Source: Curvibacter sp. CHRR-16 (GTDB lineage Bacteria > Pseudomonadota > Gammaproteobacteria > Burkholderiales > Burkholderiaceae_C). From it: a stretch of DNA of 64,000 nt. Where the stretch lies: the NCBI RefSeq assembly GCF_018474005.1, contig NZ_JAHCSH010000002.1, positions 434,001-498,000 on the forward strand, written 5' to 3'. Positions 17,139-26,153 of this stretch are shown here, piece after piece. A program made the position numbers and the translations under genes. Each line of letters opens with the position of its first letter. The stretch's first letter is position 1. A model generated the notes under the pieces. The model saw only the letters and a list, made by a program, of their open reading frames with translations, did not search any database and was not told the DNA's origin.

Positions 17139-18119
17139 ATGACGATTCTTTCCATCCAAGACCTGCACGTGCAGTTCAGCACCCCCGATGGGGCCGTGCA
17201 AGCCGTCAACGGCCTGAACTTTGCGCTGGGCAAAGGGGAGACTTTGGGCATTGTGGGTGAAAGCGGATCGGGCAAAAGCCAAACCGTGTTGGCCATGATG
17301 GGGCTACTAGCCAGCAATGGCCGCGCCAGCGGCCAAGCCCTGTTCCACGGGCAAGACCTTCTGCGCCTGCCTGTGGTGGAGCTCAACCGCATCCGCGGCA
17401 ATCGCATTGCCATGATCTTCCAAGACCCCATGACATCGCTCAATCCCTATCTGACGATTGAGCGCCAGATGACCGAAGTGCTGCAACTGCACAAAGGCAT
17501 GGATCGCCGCAGCGCACGCGCCCAAGCCGTGCGCATGCTCGATGCCGTGAAGATTCCCGAAGCAGCCCAGCGCATCGGCCTATACCCGCACGAATTCTCC
17601 GGCGGCATGCGCCAGCGCGTGATGATTGCCATGGCCCTGCTGTGCGAACCCGAGCTGCTGCTGGCCGACGAGCCGACCACCGCGCTGGACGTGACGGTGC
17701 AAGCCCAAATCATCACCCTGCTGCGCGAACTGCAGCGCGACTTTGGCACCGCCATCATCCTCATCACCCACGACTTGGGTGTCGTAGCGGGCTTGTGCCA
17801 ACAGGTACTGGTGATGTACGGCGGCCGTGTCATGGAACAGGGCAGTGCCGATCAACTCTTTGCCAACCCCAGCCACCCCTACACGCGCGGCTTGCTCAAC
17901 GCCATCCCACGCTTGGACGATGCAGGGCAAACGCTGCAAGCCATTGCGGGCATACCACCCAACATGGCACGCCCACCCAAAGGCTGCCCTTTTGCGCCGC
18001 GTTGCCAGTGGGCACAAGACGTTTGCCACCAACAACTGGCCAGCACCAGCACCGTGGCCGCAGGCCATTGGCGCACCTGCCACCTGGCCCTAGAGGAATT
18101 GCACCATGCAGCACACTGA
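17139..18119 (+). CDS. oppD: oligopeptide ABC transporter ATP-binding protein OppD
   Basis: A 326-residue ABC ATPase. Walker A GESGSGKS (about residue 41), Q-loop at MIFQDPMTSLNP, signature FSGGMRQRV, Walker B LLLADEPTTALD and the H-loop LITHDLGVV are all present. The C-terminal oligopeptide/dipeptide extension has the cysteine cluster (GCPFAPRCQWAQDVC...C) typical of OppD/DppD proteins and likely iron-sulfur or structural. The last 14 bases overlap oppF. Confidence 0.96.
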   Translation: MTILSIQDLHVQFSTPDGAVQAVNGLNFALGKGETLGIVGESGSGKSQTVLAMMGLLASNGRASGQALFHGQDLLRLPVVELNRIRGNRIAMIFQDPMTSLNPYLTIERQMTEVLQLHKGMDRRSARAQAVRMLDAVKIPEAAQRIGLYPHEFSGGMRQRVMIAMALLCEPELLLADEPTTALDVTVQAQIITLLRELQRDFGTAIILITHDLGVVAGLCQQVLVMYGGRVMEQGSADQLFANPSHPYTRGLLNAIPRLDDAGQTLQAIAGIPPNMARPPKGCPFAPRCQWAQDVCHQQLASTSTVAAGHWRTCHLALEELHHAAH

Positions 18120-19125
18120 TACGCGCCCCATCCTGAGCGTGCAAGACCTGCACGTGCAATTCACACTGCCCGCCGCCAAAGGCCAAATGCCTTGGGCCCG
18201 CAAACGCACACTCAAAGCCGTCAACGGCGTGTCTTTTGACCTGCACGCAGGGGAAACCTTGGGCATTGTGGGTGAGTCCGGCTGCGGCAAATCCACCTTA
18301 GCCCGCGCATTGACCAACTTAGCCACTATCAGCTCTGGCAGCGTGCGCTGGCAAGGCACAGAGCTGCATGGCGCCAGTGCCGCTACCTGGCAAGCCCTGC
18401 GCCGCGATGTGCAAATGATCTTCCAAGACCCACTGGCCAGCCTCGATCCGCGCATGACCATCGGCGAGATCATTGCCGAGCCACTGCACATCCACGAGAA
18501 AGCATTGGGCGCAGCCGCCATCGCCCAACGGGTGCAAGACATGATGCAGCGCGTAGGCCTGAGCCCGCACCTGCTCAACCGCTACCCCCACGAGTTCTCC
18601 GGCGGGCAATGCCAGCGTGTGGGCATTGCCCGTGCGCTCATCTTGCGACCCAAGCTGGTCATTTGCGATGAACCCGTATCGGCTTTGGATGTGTCCATCC
18701 AAGCCCAAATCGTCAACCTGCTGCTGGAGCTGCAGCAAGAGATGGGCTTGGCCCTCCTCTTCATCGCGCACGACTTGGCGGTGGTCAAACACATCAGCAC
18801 CCGCATCATGGTGATGTACTTAGGCCGCGTGGTGGAACTGGCCCACAAGCAAGACTTGTACGCCAGCCCACAGCACCCGTACACGCAAGCGCTGCTCAGC
18901 GCCATTCCCATCCCCGACCCGGTACGCGAGCGCAACAAAACCATCACCTTGCTGCAGGGCGATTTGCCCTCGCCCATCTCGCCGCCGTCGGGATGCGTGT
19001 TCCGCACGCGCTGCCCACAGGCACACGCCCGCTGTGCCGAGAGCGTTCCCGCATTGCAAGCCGTGCTGGCACGCACCCACAGTGCATGCCACCTGCACAC
19101 AACAGCAGAGACCACGCCCGCCTGA
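18106..19125 (+). CDS. oppF: oligopeptide ABC transporter ATP-binding protein OppF
   Basis: A 339-residue ABC ATPase, second motor of the Opp importer. It has Walker A GESGCGKST (about residue 55), signature FSGGQCQRV, Walker B LVICDEPVSALD and H-loop FIAHDLAVV, plus the C-terminal cysteine segment GCVFRTRCPQAHARC. It has an insertion before Walker A (PAAKGQMPWARKRT), usual for OppF. Start ATG lies inside the 3' end of oppD, indicating translational coupling. Last gene of the operon; a hairpin terminator follows. Confidence 0.96.
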   Translation: MQHTDTRPILSVQDLHVQFTLPAAKGQMPWARKRTLKAVNGVSFDLHAGETLGIVGESGCGKSTLARALTNLATISSGSVRWQGTELHGASAATWQALRRDVQMIFQDPLASLDPRMTIGEIIAEPLHIHEKALGAAAIAQRVQDMMQRVGLSPHLLNRYPHEFSGGQCQRVGIARALILRPKLVICDEPVSALDVSIQAQIVNLLLELQQEMGLALLFIAHDLAVVKHISTRIMVMYLGRVVELAHKQDLYASPQHPYTQALLSAIPIPDPVRERNKTITLLQGDLPSPISPPSGCVFRTRCPQAHARCAESVPALQAVLARTHSACHLHTTAETTPA

Positions 19126-19131
19126 TGGGCC

Positions 19132-19165
19132 AAGGGCGCGCATTGCGCGCCCTTGTAAGACTTTT
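19132..19165 (+). terminator. probable intrinsic terminator of oppABCDF
   Basis: A 9-bp perfect stem AAGGGCGCG (19132-19140) pairs with CGCGCCCTT (19146-19154) around a 5-nt loop. The T-run (CTTTTT) is displaced about 7 nt downstream, so efficiency is uncertain. Confidence 0.6.
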
Positions 19166-19254
19166 TCCTACAAGCGGTTTAGCCAGTGGCTGACTTTGGT
19201 TTTCAACCCGCACTTCTACAGTTCCTATACCGCCTAAACGGAAGGAGAACTGCC

Positions 19255-19491
19255 ATGAAATCCACTGCTACCGCTTTCAATCCCTTCAGCCTCATGATGG
19301 AGCCTGAGCTGGTGCTGCAAAACATGGAGCGTTCGCAGCAACTGCGCAACCTGCGCCGCCACACCCTGCGCCCGCTGGATAAGCCCCTGATTCCCTACGC
19401 CGTGAAACCCAAAACGGATGTGGATGCGTACGACGCCGAAATCGAAGCCGATGATTTCGAAACCCAAGCCGATAACTACCTGTTGAATTGA
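19255..19491 (+). CDS. small conserved hypothetical protein
   Basis: A 78-residue acidic, soluble protein. ATG 19255 follows a strong RBS (GAAGGAGAA). The sequence has a helical middle (LVLQNMERSQQLRNLRRHTLRPLD in pieces) rich in Arg followed by a strongly acidic C-terminal third (DVDAYDAEIEADDFE). I do not recognise a named family, although codon use and RBS indicate a genuine gene. It precedes the rhodanese gene by 36 bp and may be cotranscribed. No function can be assigned. Confidence 0.7.
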   Translation: MKSTATAFNPFSLMMEPELVLQNMERSQQLRNLRRHTLRPLDKPLIPYAVKPKTDVDAYDAEIEADDFETQADNYLLN

Positions 19492-19527
19492 TTTACAGTG
19501 CAAGGCTCCAACATCCGTTAGAGCCTT

Positions 19528-19938
19528 ATGACAAACACTGTGTCTTCTGCGCTGGGTTATGCGGGCGATGTAACGCCCCAGCAAGCGTGCGACTGGTTCC
19601 AGAGCGGCTCCGCCGTGCTGGTGGACGTGCGAACCGATGCCGAGCGCGAATGGGTGGGTTTTGTACCCGGTTCCGTGGCCATTGCCTGGAAGCAATGGCC
19701 CGGCATGGCGGCCAACGCCGACTTTGACGCCCACGTACAGGCTTTGGACAAGAGCCGCAAGATCGTTTTCTTGTGCCGCAGTGGCGTGCGCTCCGTTGCG
19801 GCAGCCAAACGCGCCACCGAACTGGGCTACGAGGCCTACAACATCTTGCAAGGTTTCGAGGGCGATGCAGACGCCAACGGCCACCGCGGCAAGCTGGGCG
19901 GCTGGCGCTTTCACGGCCTGCCTTGGCAGCAACGCTAA
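19528..19938 (+). CDS. rhodanese-like domain protein
   Basis: A 136-residue single rhodanese domain, normally a sulfurtransferase acting through a persulfide on the active cysteine. The active loop CRSGVRS (Cys near residue 79) has the six-residue size typical of sulfur-acting rhodaneses, and the N-terminal VLVDVRTDAERE motif is present. No signal peptide, so cytoplasmic. Followed after 25 bp by coaX. Confidence 0.9.
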   Translation: MTNTVSSALGYAGDVTPQQACDWFQSGSAVLVDVRTDAEREWVGFVPGSVAIAWKQWPGMAANADFDAHVQALDKSRKIVFLCRSGVRSVAAAKRATELGYEAYNILQGFEGDADANGHRGKLGGWRFHGLPWQQR

Positions 19939-19963
19939 ACCACGCCGCATCGCCTAGGCTGCT

Positions 19964-20740
19964 ATGACGCTGCTCGCCATCGATGTCGGCAATACGCGCC
20001 TCAAATGGGCGCTGTTTGACCAAACCAGCCCCCAAGCCCGCCTGTTGGCACAAGGGGCCGAATTTCTGGAAAACATAGACCGCTTGGGTAGCGGCGCTTG
20101 GACGCAACTGCGCCAGCCCGACGCCGTACTGGGCTGTGTGGTGGCAGGTGATGCCATCAAGCGCCGAGTAGTTGACCAAATGGAAGCATGGGATGTTGCC
20201 CCCCAATGGGTCGTTTCCAACGAAGCCGAAGCGGGTCTCAAAAACGGCTACGACCACCCCACCCGCTTGGGCTCAGACCGCTGGGTGGCCATGATTGGTG
20301 CCTACCATCGCATGCTGGAGCAAGGCAAACCACGCCCCATCGTGCTGGTGATGGTCGGCACCGCCGTCACAGTGGAAGTGATTGATGCGGGCGGCATGTT
20401 TCTGGGCGGCCTCATCCTGCCGGGGCACGGCATCATGCTGCGCGCACTCGAATCAGGCACCGCAGGCCTGCACGTGCCCACAGGCGAGGTGCGCCTCTTT
20501 CCCACCAACACCAGCGATGCGCTGACCAGCGGCGGCACTTACGCCATAGCCGGAGCGGTCGAGCGCATGGTGCAGCACTGCATAGCCCGCTGCGGCCAAG
20601 TGCCCGCGCTCTACATGACAGGCGGTGCAGGCTGGAAAATGGCCCCCAGCATGACCCGCCCCTTCGAACTGGTGGACAACCTCATATTTGACGGCTTGCT
20701 GCAAATCGCCAGCCGCCGTTTTGCGGCACGGGTTGATTGA
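19964..20740 (+). CDS. coaX: type III pantothenate kinase
   Basis: A 258-residue cytoplasmic enzyme that phosphorylates pantothenate in the first step of coenzyme A synthesis. Motifs of the ASKHA-fold CoaX family are clear: [14 protein letters not shown] at the N-terminus, LGSDRWVAM near residue 103, the [11 protein letters not shown] phosphate motif near 127 and [12 protein letters not shown] after it. Length is normal. In many Burkholderiales coaX follows birA; here it follows a rhodanese gene. Confidence 0.95.
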   Translation: MTLLAIDVGNTRLKWALFDQTSPQARLLAQGAEFLENIDRLGSGAWTQLRQPDAVLGCVVAGDAIKRRVVDQMEAWDVAPQWVVSNEAEAGLKNGYDHPTRLGSDRWVAMIGAYHRMLEQGKPRPIVLVMVGTAVTVEVIDAGGMFLGGLILPGHGIMLRALESGTAGLHVPTGEVRLFPTNTSDALTSGGTYAIAGAVERMVQHCIARCGQVPALYMTGGAGWKMAPSMTRPFELVDNLIFDGLLQIASRRFAARVD

Positions 20741-20783
20741 TCATGAAGTCTTTGCTTAGCCCATAACCGCACAAGGCACCAAA

Positions 20784-21386
20784 ATGGATTTTCATTTACT
20801 GCTCTTGTTTTTCGTAGCTTTTACGACCGCTGTAGCCGTACCTGGGCCGAACGTTGCATTTGCCGTAGCGCAAGCACTCAAGCATGGAATCAGAACGACA
20901 TTGCCTGGGGCACTTGGTTTTGGGCTGGCAACAGCTGTTCACGCGACCGTGGTGCTTTCCGGTGTTGGCCTACTCATTCACGAGCACCAGTGGGTACTTA
21001 CTTATTTGCGGTGGATAGGAGCGCTCTATCTCGCATACCTTGCCCTCAGCACTTGGTTCGCCAAACCCAGCACCAACGACGTTAAGGCTGGTGAAGCCAG
21101 TGCCAAAAAAATGTTCGTTGACTCATTTCTGGTATCCCTGACAAACCCCAAGGGATGGCTAGCTAGCCTATTGACTTATCCAAGCTTTATCAGCCCCCAT
21201 TTTCCCTACCTGACGCAAGCCATAGCTCTGAGTTTGACGGCACTGGCTATCTCGCTCTCCATCTATGCCGGATACATGTTTCTAGCCCATAAAGCACGCG
21301 CCGCTTTTGACAACAAAGCCATGCTGAACAAATCAACCAGCGTAATTTACGTCATCGTGGCGCTTAGTCTTGTGCTGCTTCCTTAG
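20784..21386 (+). CDS. LysE-family translocator
   Basis: A 200-residue inner-membrane protein of the LysE/RhtB exporter family, probably exporting an amino acid or derivative. The family signature PGPNVAFAVAQALKHG lies near residue 20, followed by a helix pair and the conserved SLTNPKGWLASLLTYPSF segment near 112. Six helices are predicted. Its codon use and base composition are noticeably AT-richer than coaX upstream, as is the next gene, suggesting both arrived together. Substrate unknown. Confidence 0.87.
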   Translation: MDFHLLLLFFVAFTTAVAVPGPNVAFAVAQALKHGIRTTLPGALGFGLATAVHATVVLSGVGLLIHEHQWVLTYLRWIGALYLAYLALSTWFAKPSTNDVKAGEASAKKMFVDSFLVSLTNPKGWLASLLTYPSFISPHFPYLTQAIALSLTALAISLSIYAGYMFLAHKARAAFDNKAMLNKSTSVIYVIVALSLVLLP

Positions 21387-21453
21387 CGCGGTCGTGAGCA
21401 AGTGGCTATTGGCCTCCAAGTGACGGCTTTACCCATCTTTTAGTCTAAATCAT

Positions 21454-22095
21454 ATGTACCAACTTCATTGCTTTAGCCAATCTGGCAACTCCTACAAAGT
21501 CGCCTTTTTGTTGTGTGCCTTGCAGCAGCCGTGGGAGGCTAAGTTTGTGGACTTCATGAGCGGCATTACCCGAACGCCACAATGGCGAGATGATTTGAAT
21601 GAGATGGGAGAAGCGCCCGTCTTGGATGACAGAGCTAAACGCATTACGCAATCTGGCGCCATCCTGACTTATTTGGCTCAGAAGCATGGTGCATTTAATG
21701 GGAAGACTGAAGACGAGCGGCTTGATGTTCTGCGCTGGTTGCTTTTTGATAACCACAAGTTCACCAGTTACTTTGCAACCTATCGGTTCATGAAATCATT
21801 TGCCGCTACTGCGCCCGATCCTGCTGTTATGACATGGTTGAAAGGTCGCATGGACAGCGCATTTAGCATCGTCAATCAGCACTTGGCTTCGCGCGAGTTC
21901 TTAGTTGGCGATCAACCAACGATTGCCGATATGTCTTTGTCTGGATATTTGTTTTATCCAATTGAAGAAAGTGGCTACGACGTAGCTGCTCTCTACCCAC
22001 ACATTGGAACTTGGTTGCAGCGGTTGCAGCAAATCCCCGGGTGGGCCAATCCCTACGAAATCATGCCAGGTGGGGTAATTGCACCGAAATGGTAA
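21454..22095 (+). CDS. glutathione S-transferase family protein
   Basis: A 213-residue GST-like protein with a thioredoxin-fold N-domain (about residues 1-82; LHCFSQSGNSYKVAFLL includes the likely active Ser/Asn region, and the cis-Pro is in GEAPVLDD) and an all-helical C-domain (about 90-200; FLVGDQPTIADMSLSGYLF is the conserved N-capping/folding motif). AT-richer than the surrounding chromosome, like the preceding LysE gene. The physiological substrate is unknown. Confidence 0.88.
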   Translation: MYQLHCFSQSGNSYKVAFLLCALQQPWEAKFVDFMSGITRTPQWRDDLNEMGEAPVLDDRAKRITQSGAILTYLAQKHGAFNGKTEDERLDVLRWLLFDNHKFTSYFATYRFMKSFAATAPDPAVMTWLKGRMDSAFSIVNQHLASREFLVGDQPTIADMSLSGYLFYPIEESGYDVAALYPHIGTWLQRLQQIPGWANPYEIMPGGVIAPKW

Positions 22096-22137
22096 TGCTA
22101 GTTGCATCGCCGGGTGACGAACCTACCTAGATTCGTC

Positions 22138-23337
22138 TTACCGCGCCAACCACGCCTTGGCCAACTCCACCCAGTAGCGTGCGCCCACGGGTAAGAGCGC
22201 ATCGTTGAAGTCGTAGCTGGGGTTGTGCAGCATGCAGGGGCCGCCGCCGTGGCCTATAGCGCGGTGGTCGCCGTCGCCGTTGCCAATGAAGGCGTAGCAG
22301 CCGGGCTTGGCCAGCAGCATGTAGGCAAAATCTTCCGCGCCCATGGTGGGTTCTTGGGGCACTACTTTGCTCTCGCCAAACACGCGCTGCATGACTTGGC
22401 GGGCGAACTCGGTCTCGGCCGCAGCGTTGATGGTGGGCGGGTAGTTGCGCTGGAACTCAAAGTCCGCCTGCGCGCCAAAGGCGCTGCACAATGCATGCGT
22501 CATGTCGCGCATGCGCTGCTCCACTTGGTCTAGCACCTCCAAGCTAAAGGTGCGCACCGTGCCCTGCAGCTCGCAGCTATTGGGGATGACGTTGGTGGCC
22601 TCGCCCGCGTGAATCATGGTCACCGAGATGACCGCCGCATCGATGGGTTTGACATTGCGGCTGACAATGGTCTGAAAGCCCTGCACCAACTGGCACGCCA
22701 CCACCACGGGGTCTATGGCGTTGTGCGGCATGGCGGCGTGCCCGCCTTTGCCGCGAATGACGATGCGAAACTCGTTGCTCGACGCCATAACCGGGCCGGG
22801 ACTGGCGGCCAGGGTGCCCTCGGCCAAGCCGGGCCAGTTGTGCACGCCAAACACCGCATCTACAGGAAAACGCTCGAACACGCCTTCGGCCACCATCTCG
22901 CGCGCGCCACCGCCGCCCTCTTCGGCGGGCTGGAACAGCAGCACCACGGTGCCGTCAAACTCGGCATGGTGCTGCAGGTAGTCGGCTGCGGCCAGCAGCA
23001 TGGCGGTGTGGCCGTCGTGGCCGCAGCCGTGCATCTTGCCGGGGTGGCGGCTGGCGTGGTCAAAGGTGTTGATCTCTTGCATGGGCAGCGCATCCATATC
23101 GGCCCGCAGGCCGATGCTGCGCGCACCGGGCTGGCTGTGCTGGCCTTTGCGGATAACGCCCACCACGCCCGTCTTGGCGATGCCGGTGTGCGTTTCTATG
23201 CCCCAGCTATGCAGCGTTTGGGCCACTACACTGGCGGTTCGGTGTTCGTTGAAACTCAGTTCGGGGTGGGCATGGATGTCGCGGCGCAAGCCCACATACT
23301 GACCCATGCGCTGCTGCAGGTATTGCTCTAGTTGCAT
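22138..23337 (-). CDS. M20-family metal-dependent amidohydrolase (hippurate hydrolase type)
   Basis: A 399-residue M20D peptidase-like amidohydrolase that cleaves N-acyl amino acids. Start ATG 23337 is chosen for the GGAG just upstream and the standard N-terminus (RRDIHAHPELSFNEHRT). Metal and catalytic motifs are complete: GLRADMDALPM, HGCGHDGHTAMLL, FQPAEEGGGGA and MGAEDFAYML. The lid domain has the expected GKGGHAAMPH segment near residue 195. Divergent from the molybdopterin oxidoreductase with 46 bp between starts. The exact substrate cannot be inferred. Confidence 0.93.
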   Translation of the reverse strand: MQLEQYLQQRMGQYVGLRRDIHAHPELSFNEHRTASVVAQTLHSWGIETHTGIAKTGVVGVIRKGQHSQPGARSIGLRADMDALPMQEINTFDHASRHPGKMHGCGHDGHTAMLLAAADYLQHHAEFDGTVVLLFQPAEEGGGGAREMVAEGVFERFPVDAVFGVHNWPGLAEGTLAASPGPVMASSNEFRIVIRGKGGHAAMPHNAIDPVVVACQLVQGFQTIVSRNVKPIDAAVISVTMIHAGEATNVIPNSCELQGTVRTFSLEVLDQVEQRMRDMTHALCSAFGAQADFEFQRNYPPTINAAAETEFARQVMQRVFGESKVVPQEPTMGAEDFAYMLLAKPGCYAFIGNGDGDHRAIGHGGGPCMLHNPSYDFNDALLPVGARYWVELAKAWLAR

Positions 23338-23383
23338 GCGAACTCCGATCACTCTCTGTATTGCATCGTTCATTATCGTCACC

Positions 23384-25561
23384 ATGACACACGCGTCCAG
23401 CCAACTCGCCGATAGCCCTACTGCCGTGACCGCTGCTAGCGACAGCACACACACCGTGCTGGGAGCCTGTCCGCACGACTGCCCCGACACCTGCTCCATG
23501 GTGGTGACGGTGCAAGGGGGCAAAGCCATCAAGGTGCAAGGCAACCCCGCCCACCCCACCACAGGCGGCGTGCTGTGCACCAAGGTGTCGCGCTACACCG
23601 AGCGCACCTACCACCCAGAGCGCCTGCAGTACCCGCAAAAGCGCGTAGGGCCGAAAGGTCCCGGTCAAGGTGCAGGCCAGTTTGTGCGCGTAAGCTGGGA
23701 AGAAGCCATTCATGACATCGCCCAGCGCCTGCAGGCCATTGCCGCGTCCCCCGCCGGGCCGCAGGCCATACTGCCCTACAACTACGCAGGCACCATGGGC
23801 CGGGTGCAGGGTGGCAGCATGGCATCGCGCTTTTTCCACAAGCTGGGGGCATCGCAGCTGGAGGCCACCATCTGCGCCTCCGCCGGGGCCGAGGCGCTCA
23901 ACCTCACCTACGGTTCGCGCTGGGGCATGCACATGCCGTACTTTGCAGAGTCGTCGCTCATCCTCATCTGGGGCAGCAACGCCATTGGCAGCAACCTGCA
24001 CTTTTGGCGCTACGTGATGGAGGCCAAACGCAACGGTGCCAAGCTGGTGTGCATAGACCCACGCCGCACCGAAACGGCCGACAAATGCCACGAGCACATT
24101 GCCCTGCTGCCCGGCACCGATGCCGCGCTGGCGCTGGGGCTGATGCAGCAGCTCATCGTTAACGACTGGCTGGACCACGACTACCTGCAGCGCCACACCG
24201 AGGGCTGGGACGCCCTGCGCACCCATGCGCTGCAATGGACGCCCGAGCGCGTGGCAGCCACCTGTGGCATCCGCGCAGAGCAGGTGGTGCAACTGGCTGC
24301 GGACTATGGTGCCTGCCGCCACAGTGCCCAAGCACTGGGCACAGGACACGCCGAAAAACACGCCGCTATCCGCGTCAACTACGGCGTGCAGCGCACCCAC
24401 GGCGGCGGCAACGCTGTGCGCGCCATCGCCTGCCTGCCTGCGCTCATAGGCGCTTGGCGGCACCGGGCGGGTGGCCTGCTGCTGTCCAGCTCGGGCTTTG
24501 CTCCGCCGCTCAACCCGGCATTGGAGGGCGCGCACCTGGCACCTGCCACACCCCGGCGCAGCATCAATATGTCGTGCATTGGCGATGCGCTCGACCCACT
24601 GTCCACCAACCCACCCAGCCCTGCGCTGCAAGCCGTGGTGGTCTACAACTCCAACCCCGTGGCCGTGGCCCCAGACTCGGCCCGCGTGAAGCGAGGCTTT
24701 GCGCGTGAAGACCTGTTTACCGTGGTGCTGGAGCATTTCCAGACCGACACGGCCGACTACGCCGACTACCTGCTGCCCGCCACCACGCAGCTGGAGCACT
24801 GGGATATCCACACCAGCTACGGCCACACCGACGTGCTGCTGAACCGCCCCAGCATCGCCCCCGTGGGCGAGGCGCTGCCCAACACCGAAATATTCCGCCG
24901 CCTGGCCCGCGCCATGGGCTTTACCGAGCCCTGCTTTGCCGACAGCGACGAAGCCCTGTGCCGCATGGCCTACGATGGGCGGGTGGACTTTGACGCACTG
25001 CTGGAGCACGGCTTTGTGCACCAGGACCTGCCCGAAGCCCCGTTTGCCCAAGGCGGCTTTCCTACCCCCAGCGGCAAATGCCAGTTTGTCAGCCCCGCAC
25101 TGGTGGGGCCGGGCAACGACGGCCTGCCCCACTACCTGCCGCTGCGCGAGGAGCCACACCCAGCCAATGCAGAGGGCGCTAGCGGCGGCACGTCGCCGCA
25201 GTACCCCCTGCGCATGATCAGCCCCCCTGCACGCAACTTCCTCAACTCCACCTTTGTGAACGTGCAAAGCCTGCGCAAATCGGAAGGCGAACCGCTGGTG
25301 GAAATCCACCCGCACGACGCCGCCGCACGTGGCATACAAACGGGCGATGTGGTGAACGTGTTCAACCAACGCGGCAGCTACCGCGTGCGCGCCGAAGTGA
25401 GCGAACGCGCCCGCCCAGGCGTGGTGGTCTGCCTAGGCATCTGGTGGCACAAAGACAGCTTGGAGGGCCACAACATCAACATCCTGACCAGCCAAGCCGT
25501 GACCGACCTAGGCAATGGCGCGACGTTTTATGACTGTGGGGTGGAGGTGGGGAAAGCATGA
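23384..25561 (+). CDS. molybdopterin-dependent oxidoreductase with [4Fe-4S] site
   Basis: A 725-residue member of the DMSO reductase superfamily. After ~25 variable residues comes a [4Fe-4S] motif CPHDCPDTCSM with a fourth Cys in GVLCTKVSRY, then the molybdopterin domain (about residues 80-560) with RVQGGSMASRFF and LIWGSNAIGSN, and the C-terminal MoCo dinucleotide-binding domain (about 610-720; VEIHPHDAAARGIQTGDVV). There is no Tat signal, so it is probably cytoplasmic and the electron acceptor is unknown. ATG 23384 is used because upstream codons overlap the divergent amidohydrolase gene. Physiological substrate not determinable; the subgroup is often annotated only as molybdopterin oxidoreductase. 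Confidence 0.9.
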   Translation: MTHASSQLADSPTAVTAASDSTHTVLGACPHDCPDTCSMVVTVQGGKAIKVQGNPAHPTTGGVLCTKVSRYTERTYHPERLQYPQKRVGPKGPGQGAGQFVRVSWEEAIHDIAQRLQAIAASPAGPQAILPYNYAGTMGRVQGGSMASRFFHKLGASQLEATICASAGAEALNLTYGSRWGMHMPYFAESSLILIWGSNAIGSNLHFWRYVMEAKRNGAKLVCIDPRRTETADKCHEHIALLPGTDAALALGLMQQLIVNDWLDHDYLQRHTEGWDALRTHALQWTPERVAATCGIRAEQVVQLAADYGACRHSAQALGTGHAEKHAAIRVNYGVQRTHGGGNAVRAIACLPALIGAWRHRAGGLLLSSSGFAPPLNPALEGAHLAPATPRRSINMSCIGDALDPLSTNPPSPALQAVVVYNSNPVAVAPDSARVKRGFAREDLFTVVLEHFQTDTADYADYLLPATTQLEHWDIHTSYGHTDVLLNRPSIAPVGEALPNTEIFRRLARAMGFTEPCFADSDEALCRMAYDGRVDFDALLEHGFVHQDLPEAPFAQGGFPTPSGKCQFVSPALVGPGNDGLPHYLPLREEPHPANAEGASGGTSPQYPLRMISPPARNFLNSTFVNVQSLRKSEGEPLVEIHPHDAAARGIQTGDVVNVFNQRGSYRVRAEVSERARPGVVVCLGIWWHKDSLEGHNINILTSQAVTDLGNGATFYDCGVEVGKA

Positions 25562-25566
25562 AAAGA

Positions 25567-25596
25567 AAAACCCAGTCGGTTGCCCGACTGGGTTTT
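25567..25596 (+). terminator. bidirectional intrinsic terminator
   Basis: A perfect 13-bp stem, AAAACCCAGTCGG at 25567-25579 with its complement at 25584-25596, has a 4-nt loop. It lies between the oxidoreductase and the convergent TAC operon and has A/T runs on both sides. Confidence 0.93.
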
Positions 25597-25631
25597 GGGT
25601 ACGGACGGAATCTTTCGATTAATCTTGACCT

Positions 25632-26153
25632 TTAGAGCGCACGGGATGTGCGTTTCCGTTTAGTGGGAATAGCAGAAGCCAAACTGGGGTGGCTTACGTC
25701 CTCTTGTTTGTGATTCGCCAGATCGGAAAAATTCAATGAAGGGAGCAATAAAGGCCCATGCGCCGAACGGCTGGTCACTGTACTAACCATTTCACGAACA
25801 GCCCCGTACAGCAGTGATGCTCCATTAACCAGAGCTCGAACCCGACGCTCTTCGGTTTGCCGATCCGCTTGAGTAAGGTGCATGCGCACAATGCCCCGTA
25901 CGGAAATCTGGATGTTGTAGGGTGCCTGCGCATCTTCCTTGGGGCCCACACGCAAAGTGAGCTTCACGCCGAAGTCGGAGTACTTTTCCTTCTCATCCAG
26001 TAGCGCCAACCCAGTATCAGCCGACATCGCCAACTTGCCGGGGAAAAAAACCAAACCAGGCGCAAACGATGGATCTGCTTGATACCCGTCCACAGGGATC
26101 ACAGACACGCCATCAAAGGTGTACTCCAGCAATTGCAAAGGACTAAGCTGCAC
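25632..26153 (-). CDS. SecB-like chaperone of a toxin-antitoxin-chaperone system
   Basis: A 173-residue SecB-family protein. Starting at GTG 26153 (AAGGAGG six bases upstream) the N-terminus reads VQLSPLQLLEYTF, the signature beginning of TAC SecB-like chaperones. Later come YNIQISVRGIVRM and the diagnostic C-terminal core GAVREMVSTVTSRSAHGP with LLLPSLNF, as in SecB. A longer ATG start at 26177 lacks an RBS. The GTG lies inside the end of the antitoxin gene (11-bp overlap), so translation is coupled. In TAC systems, as in Mycobacterium HigBA-Rv1957, the chaperone folds and protects the antitoxin and may also help protein export. The Lys/Arg-rich tail (TKRKRTSRAL) is unusual. Confident for family, strong by context. 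Confidence 0.87.
   Translation of the reverse strand: MQLSPLQLLEYTFDGVSVIPVDGYQADPSFAPGLVFFPGKLAMSADTGLALLDEKEKYSDFGVKLTLRVGPKEDAQAPYNIQISVRGIVRMHLTQADRQTEERRVRALVNGASLLYGAVREMVSTVTSRSAHGPLLLPSLNFSDLANHKQEDVSHPSLASAIPTKRKRTSRAL

Noticed and set aside
23207..25369. 720-codon minus-strand frame opposite the molybdopterin oxidoreductase
   Set aside because: Low-complexity shadow frame; the plus strand has complete cofactor-binding motifs.
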